A stretch of DNA of 7,844 bases from Desulfobacterales bacterium (GTDB taxonomy: Bacteria; Desulfobacterota; Desulfobacteria; Desulfobacterales; Desulfobacteraceae). The stretch is taken from NCBI GenBank assembly GCA_022361095.1, contig JAKSBO010000054.1:1-7844 (forward strand), read 5' to 3'. Each line of letters starts with the position of its first letter. Position 1 is the first letter of the stretch. A program made the translations under genes and the position numbers. Shown one piece after another: positions 1 through 5,652 of this stretch. Under the pieces are notes generated by a model. It saw nothing but the letters and a program-made list of their open reading frames with translations, had not been told where the DNA came from and made no database searches.

Positions 1-377
1 ACCTGGGAGCCGATCTGGGCTTGCAGGCTCGGGTCAAACAGGCTTTTGGCAAGCCCTGCCAGGAACAGCCCCGCCAGTACAACGCCATACACCGGGAATA
101 GCGTAATGCCCACACATCCGATGAAACACAGGGCTAGGGCGAGCAGCAATACCGGTTTGTTGCCATAACGGCCGGCAAACAGCGCGCCCAAGGGGCCAAG
201 CACGGCCGTGGCCTGGTTGACGGCGATCAATGAGGTGACAGCCGTGAGGGGAACCCCAAGCCCCCGGGCAAGTTCCGGTGCAAAGGGATAGGCCATGCGG
301 CGGGCGGTATTCAGCATCAGTTTGCTGAACGTTGCCACGCCGATAAATGCGTAAAACGAACGGGAACGGACCGTCAT
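1..377 (-). CDS. MFS transporter, N-terminal part (runs off the window)
   Basis: This minus-strand frame is open from an ATG at 377 to the window edge and gives about 125 residues. It is strongly hydrophobic. A first membrane segment is followed, at about residues 60-77, by a loop with the pattern GPLGALFAGRYGNK, which resembles major facilitator motif A between helices 2 and 3. Two more hydrophobic helices follow (about 76-92 and 95-110). The protein is therefore probably an inner-membrane secondary transporter; the substrate cannot be told. The start lies 17 bp downstream of the ccdA-like stop on the same strand, which suggests co-transcription. No strong Shine-Dalgarno sequence is visible, so translation may be coupled. 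A competing minus-strand frame at 34-426 is rich in Pro, Arg and Cys and is a shadow. The C-terminal two thirds of the transporter lie outside the window. Confidence 0.75.
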   Translation of the reverse strand, partial: MTVRSRSFYAFIGVATFSKLMLNTARRMAYPFAPELARGLGVPLTAVTSLIAVNQATAVLGPLGALFAGRYGNKPVLLLALALCFIGCVGITLFPVYGVVLAGLFLAGLAKSLFDPSLQAQIGSQ

Positions 378-394
378 AGGCGCTTTGACGGAAT

Positions 395-1093
395 TTAAAG
401 GGCTGCCAGAAGCCGGAATTTGTCAAAGATCAAAAGCAGGCCAATAACAATAAGAAGCCCGCCTGCACACTTATTAATGATGCCCATGGCCCGGGTGGCC
501 TTTTTCATGAAACCGAGCATGGAGTTGATGAAAATGGATATCACAATAAAAGGCAGGGCCATGCCTGCAGAGTAGGTGGCCAGCAACAGCACGCCTTTAA
601 GGACGGTGTCCTGGCTGCCTGCCACAATGAGAATACTGCCCAGCATGGGTCCGATGCACGGGCTCCAACCGGCGCCAAAGGCCATGCCGATTAAAAATGT
701 GCCAAAGAGATGAAATGGGGTCTCTTTGAAATGAAATTTGCGTTCAAACTGGAAACTTTTAATGTTGATAATGCCGAGCAGGTGCAGCCCGAAGATCAGG
801 ATGATGCCGCCGCCCACATAACGCACAACCCATGAATACCGGGAGGCAAGCCCGCCAAGAAAAGAGGCGGAAGCCCCGAATAAAATAAAAATAAAGGAGA
901 ATCCGGCAACATAGGCCAGGGTGGACAGGATCACTTTTTTGCGTACCGCTTTGTCGTCCGCGGTCAGCTCATCTAAAGAGAGCCCCGTGATAAAGCTGAA
1001 ATAGGCCGGGATCAACGGCAGCACACAAGGGGAGAGAAAGGACAATAGGCCTGCCGCAAAAGCTGCAGGGTATGTAATGGTCTGGGTCAGCAT
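395..1093 (-). CDS. ccdA: CcdA/DsbD-type thiol-disulfide transporter (cytochrome c biogenesis protein)
   Basis: This is a 232-residue polytopic membrane protein of the short CcdA form. The family moves reducing equivalents from cytoplasmic thioredoxin across the inner membrane to extracytoplasmic thiol proteins, for example in cytochrome c maturation. The sequence shows the two half-sites expected of the family: LSPCVLPLIPAY with Cys23 in the first helix and GWSPCIGPMLGS with Cys146 in the fourth. These two cysteines form the redox pair. The remaining hydrophobic stretches fit six membrane helices. I start at 1093 because GAGGAA sits just upstream and the family homology begins there. The frame is open up to 1252, but that 53-residue extension is not hydrophobic or family-like and would run through the likely promoter. 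An MFS transporter follows 17 bp downstream. There is no thioredoxin-like partner in view. Confidence 0.9.
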   Translation of the reverse strand: MLTQTITYPAAFAAGLLSFLSPCVLPLIPAYFSFITGLSLDELTADDKAVRKKVILSTLAYVAGFSFIFILFGASASFLGGLASRYSWVVRYVGGGIILIFGLHLLGIINIKSFQFERKFHFKETPFHLFGTFLIGMAFGAGWSPCIGPMLGSILIVAGSQDTVLKGVLLLATYSAGMALPFIVISIFINSMLGFMKKATRAMGIINKCAGGLLIVIGLLLIFDKFRLLAAL

Positions 1094-1127
1094 GGCTTTG
1101 TTTCCTCTAAAATGAAATATTTGATTT

Positions 1128-1156
1128 AAACTAAGCTTTTTGGCCGTGGTTTTCAA
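1128..1156 (-). promoter_or_regulatory. Candidate sigma70-type promoter for the ccdA-like gene
   Basis: Read on the minus strand, a -35-like TTGAAA (1151-1156, five of six matches) is separated by 17 bp from a -10-like TAGTTT (1128-1133, four of six). Transcription would start near 1121 and leave a leader of about 28 bases containing the GAGGAA ribosome binding site. This placement supports the 1093 start over the longer frame. It is consensus matching only. Confidence 0.4.
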
Positions 1157-1393
1157 GTGGGACCCCAAGGCGGGAATGATAAAAAGGCGAAATACCTTTG
1201 GGTGGATCAGGGCGTTTGGTTCAAAGACGGCTATCCGAATCCGGAGACACATATTCTGTCAGATGCAAAGCCCAAAAGACGAATCACTAAATATCTGTGC
1301 GGTAAAGTTATTCTAATTATTAGAGCCACCCTAAATATAAAGACGATCTTTACCCGGGTTCTAAAGTCTGATAAAACCTGCCACATCTTATAA
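1157..1393 (+). other. Divergent ccdA/draT intergenic region with an unassigned coding-like ORF
   Basis: This stretch lies within the 335-bp gap between ccdA and draT. A plus-strand frame opens at a GTG (1157) and reads 78 codons. Its first 45 residues have protein-like composition (for example LWVDQGVWFKDGYPNPETH), with coding-like third positions. After about 1290 it turns AT-rich and looks non-coding. There is no ribosome binding site before the GTG and I recognise no family. It could be the tail of a decayed gene or a chance reading. The same region holds the palindrome TCTAATTATTAGA (1312-1324), nested between the arms GGTAAAG (1301-1307) and CTTTACC (1348-1354). These might be an operator for draT. 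Confidence 0.2.
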
Positions 1394-1394
1394 T
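1368..1394 (+). promoter_or_regulatory. Candidate draT promoter (-10 TATAAT)
   Basis: A perfect TATAAT (1389-1394) lies 34 bp before the draT ATG. The best -35 is a weak CTGATA (1368-1373) with a 15-bp spacer, shorter than ideal, so an activator may be needed. I saw no -24/-12 sigma54 pattern here, although nitrogen-fixation genes often use sigma54. Confidence 0.35.
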
Positions 1395-1428
1395 CCGTTT
1401 AAAAAGAGAAGGTGCTTACATAATATAT

Positions 1429-2229
1429 ATGTCCGATTATCAATATCAATACAACTTATGCAATGTGCCTGCCTGGGTCATCGGTTCCAGAGAATTCAAC
1501 GCGGACCCTGTACCGTTAAGTGTTCATGGGGTACGGACAGCACATGCCCATTTTTTCAAACAATTGGACGCGCTGGCCGGCTGGGAAGATAGAGCAAGAA
1601 TATTTCAGGATTATATGGAGGTTGCGTTCCATCTTCATCAATGGCGGGAAAAAGGTAATGTCGGGCAATTGCTCAGTATAAAGCACAGTTATTTAAGGTT
1701 TCTTAGGGGGTGGCTTTTTGATGCCGATTCCGTTGAAGGGGCTGTTTTGAAGGGATGGGTGCAGACCCGGATGGGGTTGCCGCCAGTCCATCATCGCGGC
1801 CGAATCGACGGGAAGGAGAGTGAGGAGTATTTATCATACATGAAGGACCGCATGAAAGGTTCCGCCCGAACCAATGGTATTTTTAACCAGCTGGACCTTC
1901 TCTATGAATTTGTTCAGTATGAGCTGAAACGCCGTGATCCTGATACCACTCACATCACCCTTTATAGAGGGGTCCATGGTTTTTTTGACCATGATCTGCT
2001 TGAATGGGATAAAAAGAGAGGTAAAGGGGTGGTCCGGCTCAATAATCTGAATTCTTTTACCCATGATTTTGAGCGGGCTTGGGAATTCGGCACATTCGTT
2101 ATTGAAGCCCAAATACCTGTTTACAAAATTTTTTTTGATGGCGCTTTTCTCCATGCCGGAATACTTAAAGGCGAGGAGGAGGTTCTGGTTATTGGCGGTG
2201 AGTACGATATTAAAAGACGAATCATATAA
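1429..2229 (+). CDS. draT: NAD(+)--dinitrogen-reductase ADP-ribosyltransferase DraT
   Basis: The 266-residue product matches the DraT family in length and architecture. The enzyme transfers ADP-ribose from NAD+ to an arginine of dinitrogenase reductase (NifH) and so switches nitrogenase off in response to ammonium or loss of energy. The N-terminus carries the NLCNVPAWVIGSREFN block typical of the family. The C-terminal half shows the R-S-E triad of arginine ADP-ribosyltransferases in order: Arg180 in LYRG, Ser209 in NSFT, and the E-x-E Glu249/Glu251 in KGEEEVLVIGGEY. It is cytoplasmic with no signal peptide. The ATG at 1429 is preceded by AAGGTG about 14 bases upstream, a longer spacing than usual, but the family homology begins right after it. 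draG follows 199 bp downstream on the same strand. The stop codon lies inside the start of the first tandem repeat unit. No nif genes are in the window. Confidence 0.92.
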   Translation: MSDYQYQYNLCNVPAWVIGSREFNADPVPLSVHGVRTAHAHFFKQLDALAGWEDRARIFQDYMEVAFHLHQWREKGNVGQLLSIKHSYLRFLRGWLFDADSVEGAVLKGWVQTRMGLPPVHHRGRIDGKESEEYLSYMKDRMKGSARTNGIFNQLDLLYEFVQYELKRRDPDTTHITLYRGVHGFFDHDLLEWDKKRGKGVVRLNNLNSFTHDFERAWEFGTFVIEAQIPVYKIFFDGAFLHAGILKGEEEVLVIGGEYDIKRRII

Positions 2230-2320
2230 AAGCCACGGGCTGGCCTGACATATCAGCGGCCAGGCACAGCCCGCAACAAAGTTTGAAAAATCTTAGTAAC
2301 TTACTCAGACTTTCTTATAA
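2225..2320 (+). repeat. Tandem two-hairpin element, unit 1 (draT-draG spacer)
   Basis: This is the first of two imperfect copies with a 91-92 bp period. Hairpin A pairs GGGCTG (2237-2242) with CAGCCC (2267-2272) and GCCTG (2243-2247) with CAGGC (2261-2265). That gives 11 pairs with one bulged A and a loop containing TATCAGC. Hairpin B pairs 2278-2286 with 2305-2313 (AAAGTTTGA/TCAGACTTT, nine pairs including one G-U) around a loop containing TAGTAACTTA (2294-2303). The unit ends with TTTCTTATAA (2311-2320). Its left edge overlaps the draT stop codon. Neither hairpin is followed by a T run, so it is not an ordinary terminator. The pairing is seen in the sequence; an RNA role is inferred. Confidence 0.7.
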
Positions 2321-2412
2321 CGGCCATGGGCCGACCTGGTCTATCAGCACCCAGGCTCGCCCCACAACAAAACATGAAAGAAGCGTAGTAACTTATTGGT
2401 TCTTTCTTATAA
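2321..2412 (+). repeat. Tandem two-hairpin element, unit 2 (directly before the draG RBS)
   Basis: This is the second copy. Hairpin A has arms 2328-2339 and 2351-2363, about 11 pairs with small bulges. Relative to unit 1, one position is U-A there and C-G here, a compensatory change. The loop again holds TATCAGC (2342-2348). Hairpin B pairs GAAAGAA (2376-2382) with TTCTTTC (2400-2406), a stem quite unlike unit 1's, while its loop keeps TAGTAACTTA (2386-2395). TTTCTTATAA (2403-2412) closes the unit, and the draG Shine-Dalgarno AGGGAAG begins at 2418. This placement would let folding of the unit affect draG translation. A dispersed REP-like repeat is the main alternative. Confidence 0.7.
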
Positions 2413-2428
2413 AAAGCAGGGAAGATTT

Positions 2429-3349
2429 ATGCAACCGGTACCAATACCCGACAGAAAACAAATTGTGGAGAAGGCAAAGGGCGCCTTTGTCGGTCTTGCC
2501 ATCGGAGATGCTTTAGGGGCGACTACAGAGTTCATGACGCCTGGGGAAATTAAATTACAATATGGCGTACATCAACAGATCATCGGAAAAGGGTGGCTCT
2601 ATCTTAAACCCGGCCAGGTGACCGATGACACCCAGATGTCAGTGTGTATCGGACGGGCCATTGAAAAATCGGGGGGATGGGATCTCACCGCCGTGGCCGA
2701 GGAATTTGCCGATTGGGTAAAAGGCCGGCCCATTGATGTGGGTTCTACATGTGCCAGGGGGATCAGGAACTATATTCTTCACCAGACCCTTGAGGTGGCT
2801 CCGAGTCGCTGGAGTGCCGGAAACGGGGCATTGATGCGCATGCTTCCCGTTGCCCTTTACACCTTGGGAAATGAGGACCTCCTTGCCCGGTATGTGGTGG
2901 AGCAGGCCCATATTACCCACAATAATCCGTTGTCTGATGCGGCATGTATCTTCTTTGGCCGTCTGCTTCATGAGGCCTTGATGGGTGCTGAATTATTCGG
3001 CCGGCTTCTGGCCCTGACCAAAAGTTTTGTGAAAAACCATCCGGATTTTGCTTATAATCCGTATCCGGGTAAAAGCTCTGCCTATGTTGTTGATACGGTA
3101 CAGACCGTTTTCCATTTTTTATTTTCAACGGACAACTTTGAAGATTGCCTGGTGGGTACGGTAAACCAGGGCGGGGATGCCGATACCACCGGCGCATTGG
3201 CCGGGATGCTTGCCGGCGCTGTTTATGGCGTCCAGGGGATACCCAAACGCTGGTTGAAACGACTGGATCACCGGGTCTGTTCCGAGGTGGATGCCCTTGC
3301 AGCCTATTTGGTGGAGCGCTCTCCGGCACTTTTGTCATTGACGGATTGA
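2429..3349 (+). CDS. draG: ADP-ribosyl-[dinitrogen reductase] hydrolase DraG
   Basis: The 306-residue product is a DraG-type ADP-ribosylglycohydrolase. The enzyme removes the ADP-ribose that DraT places on NifH and so reactivates nitrogenase; the family uses a dinuclear Mn/Mg site. Family motifs appear in order: GDALG (26-30) with Glu34, TDDT (65-68), DVGST (103-107), SAGNGALMR (129-137), THNNP (163-167), and GGDADTTG (248-255) with Asp250, Asp252 and Thr253. The metal-binding residues are all present, so the protein should be active. It is cytoplasmic. I chose the ATG at 2429 because AGGGAAG (2418-2424) lies at proper spacing; a TTG at 2396 would add 11 unfamiliar residues and lies within the repeat. 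The upstream spacer is filled by the two tandem hairpin units. A YcgM-like gene follows after 46 bp. Confidence 0.94.
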   Translation: MQPVPIPDRKQIVEKAKGAFVGLAIGDALGATTEFMTPGEIKLQYGVHQQIIGKGWLYLKPGQVTDDTQMSVCIGRAIEKSGGWDLTAVAEEFADWVKGRPIDVGSTCARGIRNYILHQTLEVAPSRWSAGNGALMRMLPVALYTLGNEDLLARYVVEQAHITHNNPLSDAACIFFGRLLHEALMGAELFGRLLALTKSFVKNHPDFAYNPYPGKSSAYVVDTVQTVFHFLFSTDNFEDCLVGTVNQGGDADTTGALAGMLAGAVYGVQGIPKRWLKRLDHRVCSEVDALAAYLVERSPALLSLTD

Positions 3350-3395
3350 AATTTTATTAAACGACATTGTGGTATCAAAACCTGAAAAGGAAATT

Positions 3396-4058
3396 ATGAA
3401 CTATCAACATGTATTTAACGACGGGGCTGTGTGCGGCCTGCCCGCGGGCAAGGTGGTTTGCGTGGGGCGCAATTATGTGGATCATATCAAGGAACTGGAC
3501 AATCCCATGCCCACGGAACCCATTTTATTTATAAAACCCGCAACATCCCTGCAGCCCATCAGCCGGCCCATTGTGATCCCTGATTTTACCCAGGACTGCC
3601 ACAATGAGACGGAATTGGCCGTGTTGATCGGAAAAAAGCTCGTCAGGGCAGGCCGTAAAGAGGCCGAGGCGGCTGTTGCAGGTTACGGGCTTGCGTTGGA
3701 TTTGACCCTGCGGGATGTCCAGAAATCCCTCAAAGAGAAAGGGCTGCCCTGGGAGAAGGCAAAAGCATTTGACGGATCATGTCCCATCTCGCCTTTTATC
3801 GGACCCCGGGAACTTGCCGACCCCCAGGATACGCAGTTGAAACTGGAAGTAAACGGGCAGGTGCGGCAGAATGAGAGCACAAAATTGATGATCAACAAAA
3901 TATTTGATTTAATCGTCTACATGTCCGGTTTTTTTACGCTGTTACCCGGAGATGTCGTTCTGACCGGAACCCCGGCCGGTGTGGCGGCTTTGAGATCAGG
4001 TGACCAACTTGAGTTGGAGCTTGACGGCCGGTTTGGCTTTTCAGCATCTGTTGCCTGA
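3396..4058 (+). CDS. Fumarylacetoacetate hydrolase family protein (YcgM/FAHD1-like)
   Basis: The 220-residue protein aligns along its whole length with my recollection of the E. coli YcgM / mitochondrial FAHD1 group. Shared blocks are KVVCVGRNY (19-27), EPILFIKP (41-48), the metal ligands Glu71 and Glu73 in CHNETELAVLIG with Asp102 in ALDLTLRD, PWEKAKAFDGSCP (118-130), and GDVVLTGTPAGV near the C-terminus. Members hydrolyse acylpyruvates, or tautomerise or decarboxylate oxaloacetate, with Mg2+ or Mn2+. Which of these applies cannot be read from the sequence. The ATG at 3396 follows AAGGA at a short four-base spacing; an upstream GTG at 3369 has no family support. The gene lies 46 bp after draG on the same strand and may be co-transcribed with it, but no functional link to nitrogenase control is known to me. 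Confidence 0.88.
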   Translation: MNYQHVFNDGAVCGLPAGKVVCVGRNYVDHIKELDNPMPTEPILFIKPATSLQPISRPIVIPDFTQDCHNETELAVLIGKKLVRAGRKEAEAAVAGYGLALDLTLRDVQKSLKEKGLPWEKAKAFDGSCPISPFIGPRELADPQDTQLKLEVNGQVRQNESTKLMINKIFDLIVYMSGFFTLLPGDVVLTGTPAGVAALRSGDQLELELDGRFGFSASVA

Positions 4059-4119
4059 GCCGGCTTTTTCAGCCGCATATTAGGGTGCAGTAATTAGATT
4101 ACATGCTTAATGCCATTTC

Positions 4120-4486
4120 ATGGCACGAATGGCAAGGCAGTGGCGCCGGGCTTCCCCATTACATTACACAAAGGGGGAATAGAAGGCAGCAGACATTTTT
4201 CAGCGATCAGGACTTAAAAGCCGATCTGGCTTTGATGGCGGAATGGTGTTCGAACTATAAGCCCGATGTATGGGCCTCCTGCCTGATGCCCAATCACATC
4301 CACCTTATGGCAGGTCCTGGAGCCAAGGATGGATTAGATCCTGCCGTTGGGGAGGCACACCAGCGATATACGAGAAGATCAACTTCAGGGAAGGCCGGCG
4401 CGGCCATTTATGGCAAAAGCAATTGGAGACCATTGTTGAGAGACGACTCAGGCCAAAAAAAGCCAGGTCGAAAGAAAAATACGTAA
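4120..4486 (+). pseudogene. REP-associated tyrosine transposase (RAYT, Y1/HUH) pseudogene
   Basis: Three reading frames must be joined to recover the protein. The family-like start MARMARQ reads from the ATG at 4120. After about 4140 the frame changes to one giving GLPHYITQRGNRRQQTFF, then CLMPNHIHLM with the HUH metal-binding histidines at 4295-4303, and EAHQRYTRR. Near 4373 a one-base loss moves it to a frame reading INFREGRRGHLWQ. There GHLWQ is fused almost directly to KQLETIVERRLRPKK, which resembles the C-terminal tail of this subfamily, so a large part of the domain between them is missing. A seven-A run (4455-4461) with one extra base restores the previous frame, reading PGRKKNT and then a stop at 4486. 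The two ORFs readable here (4103-4486 and 4270-4563) are pieces of this one gene. It is inactive. No intact REP partner is evident nearby. Confidence 0.85.
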
Positions 4487-4690
4487 GGTGTTTCCAGATT
4501 AAAAGGGCCAATCCCAGATTATCTATTATTTTTGGCCAAGGGCCTTGCCCGAAAAAGCGATGATTACTTTTGAATCGGGTCAGCGGGCCCTTGGATCAAA
4601 ACATAAGCACTTCTTGTTCCAGTGGTGGGTCAATGTCTATGCCCCTTGATGAAAACGAGAATTCAAAGGGCTTATAACTTTCCTCAGCGG

Positions 4691-5104
4691 CTAATTCCCT
4701 CTGCGTTTTTCTGCAGCCTCGTGATCCTGTTGTGCCTCTATGGATAAAGTTGCTATCGGTCGGGCATCCAGACGCTTTACGCCAATGGGTTCACCGGTCA
4801 CCGCACAATAACCATAGGTGCCTTCCTCGATTTTATTAAGCGCGTCCTCTATTTTTTTCAAGAGTTTACGGTGGCGATCTCGTGTTCTTAGTTCAAAATT
4901 TGTTTCCACTTCCCTTGCGGCACGGTCAGTTAGATCAGCTTCCCCCGGGCTTCCTTGGACCATTTTAGCTACTGTTTCCCGGGATTCTGCTAAGAGCGCT
5001 TCACTCCACCTAATAAGCTTGTCGCGAAAATACTGCAGTTGATTATCGTTCATGTACGGTTCGTTTTCTGAAGGCCGATATTTTGTTTCTGGCTTTGTAT
5101 TCAT
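4691..5104 (-). CDS. dksA: DksA-family RNA polymerase-binding transcription factor (single-Cys finger)
   Basis: The 137-residue protein has the DksA layout. EPYMNDNQLQYFRDKL (15-30) starts the first coiled-coil helix. The coiled-coil tip is EADLTDRAARE, with Asp57, Asp60 and Ala62 matching the residues that act in the RNA polymerase secondary channel. The second helix contains LRTRDRHRKLLKKIEDAL, and the globular end follows. DksA works with ppGpp to adjust rRNA and amino-acid promoters. The zinc-finger region reads YGYCAVTGEPIG...ARPIATLSIEAQ, with only Cys100 left of the usual four cysteines. This resembles alphaproteobacterial DksA proteins, in which the fold does not depend on a four-Cys zinc site. 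The ATG at 5104 is preceded by a strong AAGGAGG with six-base spacing. It is divergent from the Fur-family gene across 167 bp. Confidence 0.9.
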   Translation of the reverse strand: MNTKPETKYRPSENEPYMNDNQLQYFRDKLIRWSEALLAESRETVAKMVQGSPGEADLTDRAAREVETNFELRTRDRHRKLLKKIEDALNKIEEGTYGYCAVTGEPIGVKRLDARPIATLSIEAQQDHEAAEKRRGN

Positions 5105-5156
5105 AGGCGCCCTCCTTGTTTCATTGCATATATGTTTGAAAAAACGCTTGCGCTAA

Positions 5157-5172
5157 TGCAAATATATTTGCA
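5157..5172. promoter_or_regulatory. 16-bp perfect palindrome in the dksA/fur divergent spacer: candidate operator
   Basis: TGCAAATATATTTGCA is a perfect 8+8 palindrome 53 bp from the dksA start and 99 bp from the fur-family start. Fur-family repressors bind AT-rich palindromes of about this size and often control their own gene. The sequence does not match the classic Fur box (GATAATGATAATCATTATC) or PerR box closely. A second, weaker symmetric patch (CATATATG, 5127-5134) lies nearer dksA. Binding by the neighbouring regulator is inferred. Confidence 0.5.
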
Positions 5173-5271
5173 ATAAGATATGGATGGGCGGTTCCTTGTC
5201 AAGGCTATTGCGAAAACACTTTCAATAATAGGAAAAAATATAAGTTTTTTAAAGTAAGGAGGAACAAGACC

Positions 5272-5652
5272 TTGGGACGTATTACAATACAGAAAACAGC
5301 CATAGAGAAGGTCTTTAGGCAGCATGAAAGACCGCTTGGCATTGATGAGGTCCTAAAATATGGTCGCAAGCTCGTGGCGTCGCTCAATCAGGCAACGGTC
5401 TATCGCAATCTAAAAACTTTGATTGATGACGGCTGGCTGAAACGGATTTCTCATCCCATTCTCGGCTCTCTATATGAACGAACCGGAAAGGGACATCACC
5501 ACCACTTTTATTGCAGAGGATGCAACCGTACGTTTGATATTTCCGGGTGCGCCCTGAAGGAAGAGCATACAGCACCAGACGGATTTATTGTAGAGGACCA
5601 TGAATTATTCTTATTCGGTGTTTGTCCGTCTTGCGTTGAGAAGACAACGTGA
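5272..5652 (+). CDS. Fur-family metal/peroxide-responsive transcriptional regulator
   Basis: The 126-residue protein is a short Fur-superfamily repressor. An N-terminal winged helix-turn-helix (about 5-70) has the recognition helix [16 protein letters not shown] (39-54). The dimerisation domain opens with [11 protein letters not shown]. The two CxxC pairs, Cys81/Cys84 and Cys118/Cys121, form the structural zinc site seen in PerR, Zur and many Fur proteins. The His75-78 cluster and His99/Glu111 are candidate sensor ligands. Iron, zinc, manganese and peroxide sensing cannot be told apart with confidence. Translation appears to begin at TTG 5272, since a perfect AAGGAGG (5256-5262) sits nine bases upstream and no ATG is placed better. 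It is divergent from dksA, with a palindromic candidate operator between them. A small Cys-rich ORF overlaps its stop codon. Confidence 0.9.
   Translation: MGRITIQKTAIEKVFRQHERPLGIDEVLKYGRKLVASLNQATVYRNLKTLIDDGWLKRISHPILGSLYERTGKGHHHHFYCRGCNRTFDISGCALKEEHTAPDGFIVEDHELFLFGVCPSCVEKTT

Noticed and set aside
34..426. 130-codon minus-strand ORF
   Set aside because: It overlaps the MFS frame, is rich in Pro, Arg, Cys and Trp with no fold-like pattern, and runs into ccdA. It is a shadow of the transporter.
1255..1428. Sigma54 (-24/-12) promoter for draT
   Set aside because: No TGGC-N8-TGC-type pattern is present on the plus strand before draT.
1273..2224. 13-bp direct repeat AAAAGACGAATCA at about 1274 and at the draT 3' end (about 2213)
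   Set aside because: One shared 13-mer is about what chance gives in a window of this size, and the flanks do not match.
2913..3338. 141-codon minus-strand ORF inside draG
   Set aside because: It is antisense to a complete, motif-rich draG and has low-complexity Pro/Arg/Gln composition.
4061..4075. CGGCT-TTTTC-AGCCG hairpin after the YcgM-like gene
   Set aside because: It is only five pairs with the T's in the loop and no U tract after it, so it does not support a terminator call.
4560..4649. 29-residue plus-strand ORF after the RAYT pseudogene
   Set aside because: It is short with no ribosome binding site and no recognisable family. It may be part of the decayed region but cannot be supported.
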